DNA from: Setoptus koraiensis
Taxonomy: Eukaryota > Arthropoda
NCBI GenBank assembly: GCA_048013815.1
Contig: CM106586.1
Span: 16,678,001 to 16,742,000 of the forward strand
DNA length: 64,000 nt
Direction of reading: 5' to 3'
Numbering within the stretch: position 1 is the stretch's first letter; each line of letters opens with the position of its first letter. Position numbers and translations under genes: made by a program. A model generated the notes under the pieces. That model searched no databases. It saw nothing but the letters and a program-made list of their open reading frames with translations, and was not told the DNA's origin. Positions 1 through 10,006 of the stretch are shown here, piece by piece.

Positions 1-236
1 CGGGCGATTTTGCGACCAACAACTTACCGGGCGTCGAGAAACCTAGACCTGAGTATCATGACAGCTTCGCATGTGCTCTGTTTCAGCTGTACTTGTATTG
101 AATTAAATTTTTTCTGTATTATCATGACACAACGGTCTATTTCCATGCATGATATGGGCCGTATTCTACTGTGTTCCATTAGTAGATTTCTTACATGTGA
201 GGTAAATTCCTGTACAGACTGTTGGTCGTTTCGAAA

Positions 237-330
237 GGGGATTTATGCCCATTTATCCACGGGGCCAATCGATGCCCATTTATCCATGGGGCCAATTTAT
301 CCGTGGGGCCAATTTAGCCATGGGGCCAAC
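237..330. repeat. degenerate tandem repeat, GGGGCCAAT family
   Basis: Three to four diverged copies of a unit built from CCCATTTATCC followed by GGGGCCAAT. Copies differ by point changes and by loss of the first half. Confidence 0.7.
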
Positions 331-397
331 GGGGCAGTTTGAGCCAATTGGCGTTCGAGCAATTTGCGCAATATGCACGATTTGTGCAGTTTGATTT

Positions 398-464
398 GTG
401 TGCGATTGTCGCCATTTTTGCCATTTTTGCGATTGTCGCCATTTTTGCGATTGTCGCCATTGTG
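398..464. repeat. tandem repeat, 18-bp GATTGTCGCCATTTTTGC unit
   Basis: Consecutive full and half copies of the unit GATTGTCGCCATTTTTGC, with CCATTTTTG half-units interspersed. Confidence 0.75.
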
Positions 465-1253
465 GCCGGTGACCGTGAGCACGTGGGAGAGGGTGGGAGG
501 CGGTGGGAGAGAGGAGAGTTTCGGGTTATTGTCGGTTCATTGCAATAATTGTGACGCCATTGCCGGCAGGTGGTACGGGCACGGGCACAGCGAGCGAGCG
601 GCCATTGTGACCGGATAAGGCGGCCGCGGCAACGCCAATACCCGGCTCCACCGACGACCAACACAATGGCAGATAAACAAGACTTGGCACTAATCTTAAT
701 CTGGCCGAACTGGCCGGACAAGCCGGGCCAACGAACGGCGACAAGGCGGATGAGCGCGGATGAGCGAGCGGACAAACAAGCGGATAAATAAATGGCCGCG
801 CAAACAATCGGGCCGCTATTATAGGCTGCTTGGCTCTTGCTACTTGATGCTCGCACCGGGTATCAAGTAGTCGCGACGGCCGCGGCCACTCGGGCAGATG
901 GGAGATGGCTCGCCGAGATAGTGGGCAAGAATGTTGCGAGCGTCGCAAGACGACAACAAAGCAGTCACTGGATTAGCGAGTGGCTTGTTAGCAGCGACTG
1001 GATATGTGCGGATAAGCGAGCCGCCCTTGTAATTGATGGCGGCCCCCTGGCGGCCTCGACGGACCGCCGGCCAGAGAGTGACCGCTGGCCGGAGAGCGGG
1101 CGCCGGCCAGAGTGACCGCTGGCCGGAGAGCGAGCGGACAGTGACCACCAATCAACTTTGTTTTATTTTACTCTGGTTTGTTTTAGTCTTGTATTCGGTG
1201 GGCCCGCTCGGGCCGCGCTGTCGCCGTTTGTCCGCCGCTTGTCCGACTGACTC

Positions 1254-1288
1254 GTTCGCTGGCTGGCCGGCCCGGCCAGCCAGCGAAC
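1254..1288. repeat. perfect 17-bp inverted repeat with 1-nt spacer
   Basis: The left arm GTTCGCTGGCTGGCCGG at 1254-1270 is exactly complementary to 1272-1288, with a single C between the arms. It can form a cruciform or a hairpin with almost no loop. No gene or element is associated with it. Confidence 0.9.
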
Positions 1289-1686
1289 AAGTTGCTGCTG
1301 GCATCGATTTGCATGCACGCTGGCCCAACTGTCAACTGGTCGCGCAAGTTGCGGCGCAAGCACGCGCAAAACACGAGCACCGCTCAAGTGCGCGATATAA
1401 ATCAAATAAATGGAATAAATCAAATAAATCAGCCGGCCCGTCCCGGCCCGGCCCGGCCGCTCGCACCGTTGTTGGGGCTGTTACAACGGTTGTTGCACAA
1501 TCGTGTCCGTTGCTGTGCGCTGAAACTAATAGCAAACGTCGGACATTGGCAACGGAAATAATGAATGGGCAGCGCCAGTGAGGGGCGCAATCAATCGTGG
1601 CAGCGCAACTTTATAAGAGGGGCCAAAGGTTCGCGGGCGCACGACAGTTGAACAGTTGCAATAACAAGACCTCGTTGCCTGCTAGC

Positions 1687-1739
1687 GCGCTACAAGAGGC
1701 GCGGGTTGGCGCGCGCGGGGCCCGCGCCTCTTGTAGCGC
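1687..1739. repeat. perfect 19-bp inverted repeat with 15-nt loop
   Basis: The left arm GCGCTACAAGAGGCGCGGG at 1687-1705 is exactly complementary to 1721-1739. The 15-nt loop is GC-rich. This gives a very stable hairpin on either strand. I see no terminal duplication that would mark it as a transposon end. Confidence 0.9.
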
Positions 1740-3953
1740 AACCCGCTGCCCATCGGCCGCCGCGATGCGAGCGCCGGTCTGGCCCGACGCTGGGCGACAC
1801 GACGCGCTGGGCGACACGACGCTGGGCGACACGACGCGCTGGCGGCCCCACCACGCAACGGCGACGCAACTACGGGCCCGCGACGCAACGGCAACAACGC
1901 GCGACACAATCCCAGAGATCAGGTGAGCCATAAACTATCTTGACATTAGCTCATCTATTAGTCGGCGGCGCTGTCAGGCGGCCGCGGCGCGCCAGCCGAG
2001 CGCCATCGATTATTTGCGATTATTATTATCTCTTGCTCATCTGGCGCTTTTTGTCTCTTCGGCGGGCTCGCTGCCCGTTCTCGGCGGCCCGTTGCTTGGC
2101 GGCCCGTTGTTTGTCGGCCGGTGCCGCTGCTCGCCGGCGCTCGGCTGGCCGGCGCGTCCGGCGGCCAACGGCGAGCATCGGGCCGACAGAACGAGGCGAC
2201 AGACAGAAGCGAAGGCGCCACAGAAAGAAGCGGAGGGCCCCAGAAAGAGGCGAGTCTAAGCCGCCTTCGCACTTGCCAATTGCGAATCGGTGGCTCGGAT
2301 CAACTGGCGCTCGGTGGGCGACTTACTGTGCCTCGGCGGCCACTTGACAAACGCGCGGCCTCGCATCCCGGCGGATATTTATGCGCCACTTATAGTCGGC
2401 CGAAGGCGGCGCTGGCAGCGCTACCCGCCAGCCGACTCGCACAATCCCGCCACCGGCTGCCAACGAGCGCGCGAGATAACGCGTCGGGGGACGCGTCGGG
2501 CAACTCGCGAGCGGGGATTAAACAACTCAACTGTTTGCCTTTGGCTGGCGCGTCTCCCAGCCGGCACTGCCAGCACAGTTGGCCCTTGTCGCCCGCTGCC
2601 GCTATCGGGCTGTCGGACTGTCGGACTGGCGGGCTGGCGGGCTGGCGGACTGGCGGGCTGGCGGGCTGGCGCGGTCGCGGGCCCGCGAAGGCGCCCCTGT
2701 CTCCAGCGGAAACTTTCCAGTGAAAGGGCCTCCTTCAGACAGCGCCAGCGCGAGCGAAAACGAGGCGACCCGCCGGTCTCAAGTAGCGACTCACCGCTGG
2801 CCGGTGCCCAGGGTAGCATGACGACGGCGACTTATCATACTATTATTTTAATAATAATAATAACAGTAATAATAGTGTCGTTGAATAGTGGGCGCCCGCC
2901 GCCGACATAAGAACATAATACGATCGGCTGGCTGGCAGCGGCGAGCGAATCACAATCAGCTCAAATCAATTTATCTCTTATCGCCGCGTTCGGCTCCATT
3001 TAGTCGGCGCTCGGTCGGCGCTCGGTCGGCTGTTGGGTGGGCCCGTTCGAGCGACGTGCCCGCTCGGTTGGCCCGCTCGGTCGGCGCGTTCGGTCGGCGA
3101 GTGGCTGAGCGGCGCGGCACAGGGCGCCACGCGACGAGCTCAAGTCACTATTGGGGCAAAAATGGCCCAAAACGAGGCGAGCCGCTTTATTTATTTCTCT
3201 CAAAAAACAAGCTTCTCGTTGTTTGGCTCGCTGTGTCGTTGCTTCTTTTCACGTTGCTAACTCGCTGCCGCTGTTAAGTGAAAAGAGCGCTGTTACGCAA
3301 CATCACTGTCGCGCTGCCAACAATGCCATTTGGCCGTATCGAGCGCTGGCTGGCTGGCTCACGACGAGCGGCCGGGTACAGCCGAGCTCGCCGAGCTAGC
3401 CGAGTAGCTTGCCGACAATCGAAAAGCTACTCGAGTGCGACGGCACACACACGGCAAACAAAGCGACAAGGACAACAATGACAACGACGACAGCGGCAGC
3501 AGCAACAACAGCAGCAACAACAACGACAACAACGGCAACGACAACAACAGCAGCAGCCAACGACGAGAGATTTAATCAAAACAAAGAGCATGCACTCGAG
3601 AGATTGACACTATATATTGTCAGTGCCAGTTGTTGCGTAACTGGCCTTGCCGGCACACATATAGGCGCCCCACAAGTCGGATTATGATTATTACTTATTA
3701 ATCTGTGCTGTCTCTTAGCCGCTGCCGAACGCAACCGAATAACGCAGCCAAGGCAACGCATGCCAGCCAGCGAAATGCGATGCAGCCAACGTGACGTAAT
3801 ACACAGCCACACATTTGTATATGTGTCTGCCGGATTGTCGTCAATGGCGAGCGACGACCAAAATAACGACCGAGCCGCCCGGGTGTGCGGCGCTCGGGTT
3901 ATTTTCGCGGTTATTTTCGATCCGATGCGACCCGGCGCGGCGCGCCCGACAAA

Positions 3954-4057
3954 CAGATACGCAGACGGATACGCAGACGGATACACAGACAGACACTCAA
4001 ACGGATACGCAGACGGATACACAGACAGAGATACAGACAGATATACAAACAGATATA
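3954..4057. repeat. tandem repeat, 12-bp GGATACGCAGAC family
   Basis: About eight diverged copies of a 12-bp unit (GGATACGCAGAC, also GGATACACAGAC, GATACAGACAGA). Divergence increases toward the right end. Confidence 0.8.
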
Positions 4058-4338
4058 CACGCACGGGGGCGCCTATAGGCAGCGCCGCGGCAAGCGCCTA
4101 TTTGACAGTTGGCCGGTCGCGACTGGGCGCCGCTCTCGCCGAGCGCCAACTGTGAGGCCCGACCAGCCAGCCAAGTGAGCTAATGATAATACAACGACGG
4201 TGTTGCATCAGCCTCAGTTGCTGTCAGAGAGAGAGAGAGAGAGGGATGCTCAGCCAAAAATAACAAGACACAAATTAGCACCCAATAGGTGGCCCGGCGC
4301 TAGTCGCGAGCTCGCCGCCGCTGCTGTTGCTGTTGCCG

Positions 4339-4398
4339 CTGTTGTTGGCGCTGTTGTTGGCGCTGTTGTTGGCGCTGTTGTTGCCGCTGTTGTTGCGG
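4339..4398. repeat. tandem repeat, 12-bp CTGTTGTTGGCG, five copies
   Basis: Three exact copies of CTGTTGTTGGCG starting at 4339, followed by two copies with one or two changes. Confidence 0.85.
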
Positions 4399-4519
4399 GC
4401 TGGCGCAACAACGACACTGCTGTCGAGACACTTGTCGTTGTTGTTGCGCCGCACGATTGATTGTTGCTGTTGTTGTTGTTGGCCGCTAATCAATCTTAAT
4501 TCGACACCGCCGCCGCCGC

Positions 4520-4546
4520 ATATCACTGATATGATATCAGTGATAT
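4520..4546. repeat. 27-bp near-perfect palindrome
   Basis: ATATCACTGATAT at 4520-4532 and ATATCAGTGATAT at 4534-4546 are exact reverse complements separated by one G. Further TGATATCA-like half-sites follow at 4541-4550. It could be a binding site for a dimeric DNA-binding protein, but no specific factor is recognised. Confidence 0.85.
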
Positions 4547-5863
4547 CATTGATGTCAAAACGCCGCGCCGGCGACCGTCCAGGCAAATGGTGTCGGGCAC
4601 AATAATTAATAGTCTGCCGGGTCGGCCCAAACGCTCGCTCGCATCAAGCTCGCTCGCGTCAAGCTCGCTCGCATAATCGCGCCAGCTTCACAAGCTCGCC
4701 TCAAGTCGGCCCCTAACACCGGGCAAGTCGGGCGAGCTTGACAAGTTGCGCGCCGCTAATCATGGCGACATTGTTGCAAACTGCACACAACTGCGCACCT
4801 CGGTTACTGAGGCTCGGTATGCAACTGGCAACTTGCAAACAAAGTAACGGAAACGAGCGCCAAACGCGTGAGTTATGAGATAGCGCGTCGGTGTGCGTAT
4901 TTGAGTGGCGTTTTGGTCGAGATTATTTGTCAGACATTTGTCAGATATTTGTCAAATAATCTCGAATCGCGTATCAAAGACAATTTATGAGCCAGCAGCG
5001 CACTGACAGCTCGTAGACAGCCCAGTTGACAGGGCAGCGCGCGGGACAATCCGCGGGGCGGCGGCGCACGGGACGGCGGCGCACGAAACGACTATTACAA
5101 TTGTAATGATTATAATGATGGCACACGATGCCACCGATCAATACCGATGCCACCGATGAATACCGGCGAATTTATGAATTGTCGCAACAGCGGAACAAGT
5201 GCCACAATTGGATGCGCACTGCGCACTTCCGCCTCACGACATGCACACGTTGCGCAACATACACACGTTGCGCAACATACAAACAATACAAGCGGGCGTC
5301 TCATCGATACTCGACGCTGATTGCTCAAACAGTTTTAGTCAAACTGAACCTGTGACGTAATGATTGTCCACTTGTTTGGCACACACACACACACGCAATT
5401 GCGCCAGTTGCGTAATAACAATGTGTCGTGTGTCGTCATTGTCAATGGAGCGTGCTCAATGGAGCGATATGGCGACACGGCCAATGGGGCAAACTTGACT
5501 TTTCTTTGCTTTTAACCTTGCCTTTGTGTGGCCATTTAAGTGTCTTGCAGTGACATTGTTATATAATTGGCCACTTTTAATTGCAAGTGCACGCTGGCCA
5601 GTGCAGTTTGTTTTGGCGGCCGGCGTTGCATTGAGGTGTCAATCAAAAGTGATCGGCGATTGTTTGTTGCCGGTGCCACAATTGGCGGCGACGTCGGACG
5701 AGAATTCGCGACACTGTCGAGCCGTCAGGTGAGACTGAGACTGTGACGATTCGAGCCGAGCCGAGATTTATATCGAGTGAAGATTCATATTAGATCGAGT
5801 GATGCCAAATGGAGACTCGTATCACAGGGAGATTCGCATCAAGTGAAGATGAGGAGCCAACAT

Positions 5864-5980
5864 CAAAATATCGCAATATCGAAATATCGAAATATCGAAA
5901 TATCGAAATATCGAAATGTCGAAATATCGAAATATCAAAGTATCGAAATATCAAAGTATCGAAATATCAAAATGTCAAAC
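5864..5980. repeat. tandem repeat, 8-bp GAAATATC
   Basis: About twelve copies of GAAATATC, with occasional GAAATGTC and AAAGTATC variants. It lies just downstream (in gene orientation) of the PBX exon at 6043-6299. Confidence 0.85.
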
Positions 5981-6042
5981 CATTAAAAGATCGAAATACT
6001 GAAACAGTAAATAGTGAATAGTGAATATCAAAAAATACTTGC

Positions 6043-6299
6043 CTGGTTATATTTCTCGTATTCGTTGTGATAAACGTTTCTAATTTGGGAAAGTTTGGCT
6101 TTGTAATCAGAATTCTCTATAACTCCTTCGCTGGGCGACACTTGACCGCTCACGGGCACCGCTAAGGCCACCGCGGCCGTATTGATGGGATTGCCCCTGC
6201 TGTCCAGAGTGGAAACTCCCTCGGCGGCGAGCATATTGTCTAGGCGTTGTAGTTGCATATCGGGCGGTTCCTCTTCGTGTTGGTTGCGAATACTTAGGC
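6043..6299 (-). CDS. exd: PBX/extradenticle homeobox gene, exon encoding the second part of PBC-A
   Basis: PBX/Exd proteins are TALE homeodomain cofactors of Hox proteins; their PBC-A region binds Homothorax/MEIS and controls nuclear entry. This exon encodes 85 residues beginning LSIRNQHEEEPPDMQLQRLD, then NMLAAEGV, a variable linker, and ENSDYKAKLSQIRNVYHNEY ending EKYNQ. This matches the family pattern LSIRxxQEEEPPDPQLxRLDNML and the SDYRAKLxQIRxIYHxELEKYEQ block. On the minus strand the acceptor is ...ATGACAG at 6300, without an obvious pyrimidine tract. The two bases before LSIR complete a Gly codon, so the intron is phase 1, in the family's conserved place between the KDR(I/V) and LSIR blocks. 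The exon ends at CAG followed by GCAAGT, a GC-AG type donor. A GT four bases further on (GCAA|GTATTT) is the alternative. Later exons are outside the window. Confidence 0.9.
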
Positions 6300-7955
6300 C
6301 TGTCATTACATCATCATTACGTCCAATTCGTTCAATTATCCATTATTCCATATTGCGCACGATAAATAACGACGATAATATACGATGATAATATACGATG
6401 ATAATATAAAAGATATAAACGCATGATTAGAGATACATACAGCACAGACAGGTGATTAGTGTTATTAGTTGATGTTATTAGTTTGTGGTGGTGGACACTT
6501 GTTTATAATTATCAATTGGTTGTTATTATCAGTATTATCGCTTGGCTAATCGGCCCGTTATCAGTTGTGCGCCATGTTGCCACTGGCAACACGTTATTAC
6601 GCATTATTACGCATTAATGTGTGTGTGTCGTATAATACAAATACTATTATGTAATTATTATAGGCGCCCTCGTTACGGTGTGTACCTGGCCTGCATTCAA
6701 TTCACATTGGCCGCTGTTGGCCGCTGTTGGCCGCCGTGAATTGTTGTCAATGTTGTTGTTGTGAATTGTGTAATTGTGTCAAAGACGCAATTAATGGGCC
6801 TCGTGTCAATCAATGTCACACAGTGACAACGCGCGCGCTGTATTCTACTTTGCGTTGCCCAGCAACCGCACCGGCCCGACCGGTCGGCCCGGCCCGGCCA
6901 GCTCAACCGGCCCGACCAGCGGTCCTGTCGGCCATTGATTGGCCCGCAGTCCGCGGCGTGCAGTCCCTAGCCCGTAGTTCGTAGCCCGTAGTTCGTAGCC
7001 CGTAGCCCGCAGTCCGCGGCCAGTAGTTCGTAGCCCGCAGTGCGCGCGGTTTGCAGCGCGCAGCGAGCAGCTCACAACTGGCAGAAACGGTTACACAAAC
7101 AACAACAGTTACGTAACACATCACGAGGACGATCATTAGGTAACAACATTATTGTGTCTGGCAATTGGTCGCTTGCGTCGCCAGCGCCACCTCATTGAAA
7201 TGCCGCTCGTGTTGCGCGTGTCGCGCGTGTTGCAACTCGTTGCAACTTGTATGGTCACAGTGTGATGCTGGCCACCGCTGATGAGCCAACACTGAGCGCT
7301 GTGACGCAACTGATGATGCAACCGCTACTTCAAATGGCAAGCTGCCCATTTGCTGTTGTTGCTGTCGTTGTTGTTGCTGTCGTTGTTGGTGCTGTCGTTG
7401 TTGGTGCTGTTGCTGCTAGTGGCGCTGATCATCATTAGCGCCCCCTGAGGCACTGGCCGGCCGGTGGGTCACTTAGTCACTTGTCGGAACTGCTAAACTG
7501 AAGCGAGCTCAACTCAACTGCACCAACCGCATCCGACTGGCGCCCGACTGGCCCCCCAAACGGAGATAATTCGCGATAACGGTAACGCACACACACACAC
7601 GCAGCTACTCACTTAGTGCGCACCGAAACAATGCTCTCTATACTTGATGGATTGTGCACGTTGCTGCAATTATTATCAGATAATCAGACAAACACACACA
7701 CACACACACGGAATAACTTATTACGCAATAGGACGCTATTAGGCCAAGCGATTTAACCAGCAGCGGCAGCCATTAGCAGGCCAAATAAGCATGCTAAAAA
7801 GATGCGTCTGGCTCAAGTCGCGATGCCGGCTAACGCGCGAGCTTACATAATATGTTATACATAACATATAGGCAAATCAGTCACTGAATATACCTGCACG
7901 AGTCGTTGTCGTTGCATGAACTGTCGCTGTTTCGCAACTGTCCCTGTTACGCAAC

Positions 7956-7960
7956 TGTCG

Positions 7961-8004
<44 letters not shown>
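7956..8004. repeat. GTT trinucleotide microsatellite
   Basis: About 16 uninterrupted GTT units, flanked by GTC interruptions. On the minus strand it reads as poly-Asn, poly-Gln or poly-Thr, which explains the homopolymer frames there. It is non-coding in context. Confidence 0.9.
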
Positions 8005-8006
<2 letters not shown>

Positions 8007-9939
8007 CGTTGTTGGGCAACTGGCGCAGTTGCTGCAATGCGTCCGAATGTGTCCACCAAACTTGAGCTAATTGAGACGTTGTGTGCCCAGCTCAGTGTGT
8101 GTGTGTGTGTGTGCTTCGGCCAGGTGAACAGTTGACCAGGTGAATTTGCACAGTGAATGGGCAGCAATTTCGGCAGCCACTGCGCACAGTGACGCAACAA
8201 CGGAGGCCAATTAGTTCGAGTTGGACGCAACAACAACAACAACAACAACAGTTGCGTAACAACAGCAACAACGACATTTAAGTAACAGCGACAGTTACGT
8301 AACAACAGCGACAGGCAACGTTGACAAACAAACGCATGTTCCGATGATGCTCATCGTGGTCGCAGCATGACGAGCGCTGTTGCGAGCCATGATTATGAAC
8401 ATACGAGCATCACATCGGAGCGCTTATATCGGAGCATTTATATCAGAGAGCAACTCACACAAAGCTCGTATGAAACTCGCACAAAACTCGCACAAAACTC
8501 GCATAAAACCCGTGTAAAACCTGTACAACTCGCACGACGTGTAAGACTCACTCGAAAGTGACCAAATGCCAAAATGCGTGTGTGTGCCAGTGGACACATC
8601 CATCAATTGATTCGCATGGCCAGCGGGCAACTGTCAAACTGCAAATTGTTGTTGTTGTTGTTGTTGTTCATTTTTTAAACAACGCCAAGCACTATTATTC
8701 ATGCAATCGACACACACACACAACGAAATAACGGCCACAATGAGCGCCATTATATGACGCAATGACCCGTGCACTTGTTTTGTCGGTGTGTGTGTGTGTG
8801 TGTGTTGCAACTGCCACAATTCTGAATGCGCCAGACATGAATGCGACAGCTACACTGATACCAATGGACGCGGGCCCCTCATCTGTTGCCTGGCAACCGA
8901 ATAGTTATTCACGTGTGAATAACTGGCAAGAGGCGCTCGCAGCAAATTTGCGCTTGCGACAGCAACCGCAGACAAAATTCACGACGAAATGTCAAGCTGG
9001 TTTGCGGGCTTGCCATCGGGCAACATGTTGCGCAATCATGGGTGCCTGCGTTGAAAGACGACTCTCGCGACGAGACTCTGGCGACGAGACTCTCGCTACA
9101 AGAGAGAGATGAGATAAGATAGACAGAGTGACGAGAACAAGTTGCGCAACTCGCCGGCGCCTGCCGAAATAAATCTGCATGTTGGCGCATCAAATCTCAG
9201 GTCTTGATCAATAAATCACACACGCCGCTCTGTGACAGCTCGCTGATGCGCCGTCTCGTCGCCAAGGTTACCTATATGCTGTCAACTGCAACTCGAAAAG
9301 TATAGCCAGTTGCTTGGCTTGTGTAAATAGCTGCTAGTGGTTGCGTAAGATTGATCGCGGCCAGACTCGTTTGTCGGGCCACTCAATTGGCTCGCTTGGC
9401 GCGGCCGATTGGCGCCGATTGTGCCATTGGCGTGTCAACTTTAACTTGTGTCAACTTTAACGCAAATACAAATAAAAATACAAACACAAATATTTAAAAA
9501 AACTTGTGTGACTTGTGGCAACTCTTACAAGTTGCGACACTTGCCACTCACAAGCAGTGCTGTGTTGCAGTGCCAAAACTGGAGCGACAGTTAATTAGCT
9601 GACAGTCAGCTGATGAGCTTTGAGTGACTGACACAAGTGACAAGTGGTTACATACGCATACATTAACGCTGTCACAACGATGACGCCTCGCTTGTCGTCT
9701 TGGCGAGCGCTCACTTGTCACTCAATTGGCATCTTTTTTCTCCATTTCGTATCGTCGTTTCTCTTGTGCCGTAGCCACCAGCAATAAACAACAAACTTTG
9801 GGCTCACCTGTGTCACCTGTGTTCGCCAAGCCATCATCTGTTGTGCGTCATAACACATAGTTGTCACTGTCGGCTCGACAGCGACAAGTGGCCACCCGTA
9901 TCCATACATTTCATTAGGGATTTCACCGGGCACATATCC

Positions 9940-10006
9940 CCGGACATATCCCCAAATATTATCTGCGCTGGGGATATGAGCAGATAATATTCGGGGATAT
10001 TTCCGG
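9940..10006. repeat. 67-nt foldback, 27-bp stem with two mismatches
   Basis: The arms 9940-9966 and 9980-10006 pair over 27 positions with only two single mismatches (9945/10001 and 9954/9992). The loop is 13 nt. The loop contains GGGGATATG, which can pair instead with either of the two CATATCCCC copies on the left, so two folds compete. Size and shape are within the range of a microRNA precursor or a tiny foldback element. I recognise no known mature sequence. Confidence 0.8.

Larger units (their letters stand above)
1..6042. other. non-coding DNA, presumed intron of the PBX/extradenticle gene
   Basis: No reading frame here resembles a known protein. The next exon of the PBX-like gene (second half of the PBC region, then the homeodomain) was looked for on the minus strand and not seen, so this stretch is best read as intron running off the left edge. 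The first 240 bases are AT-balanced. From about 600 to 5100 the sequence is GC-rich and full of short tandem arrays and inverted repeats, which are listed separately. The many open frames reflect the scarcity of stop codons in GC-rich repeats. Confidence 0.6.

Noticed and set aside
6041-6052. Plus-strand ACTTGCCTGG resembling the 5' end of U1 snRNA
   Set aside because: It is simply the complement of the PBX splice donor. No U1 body follows.
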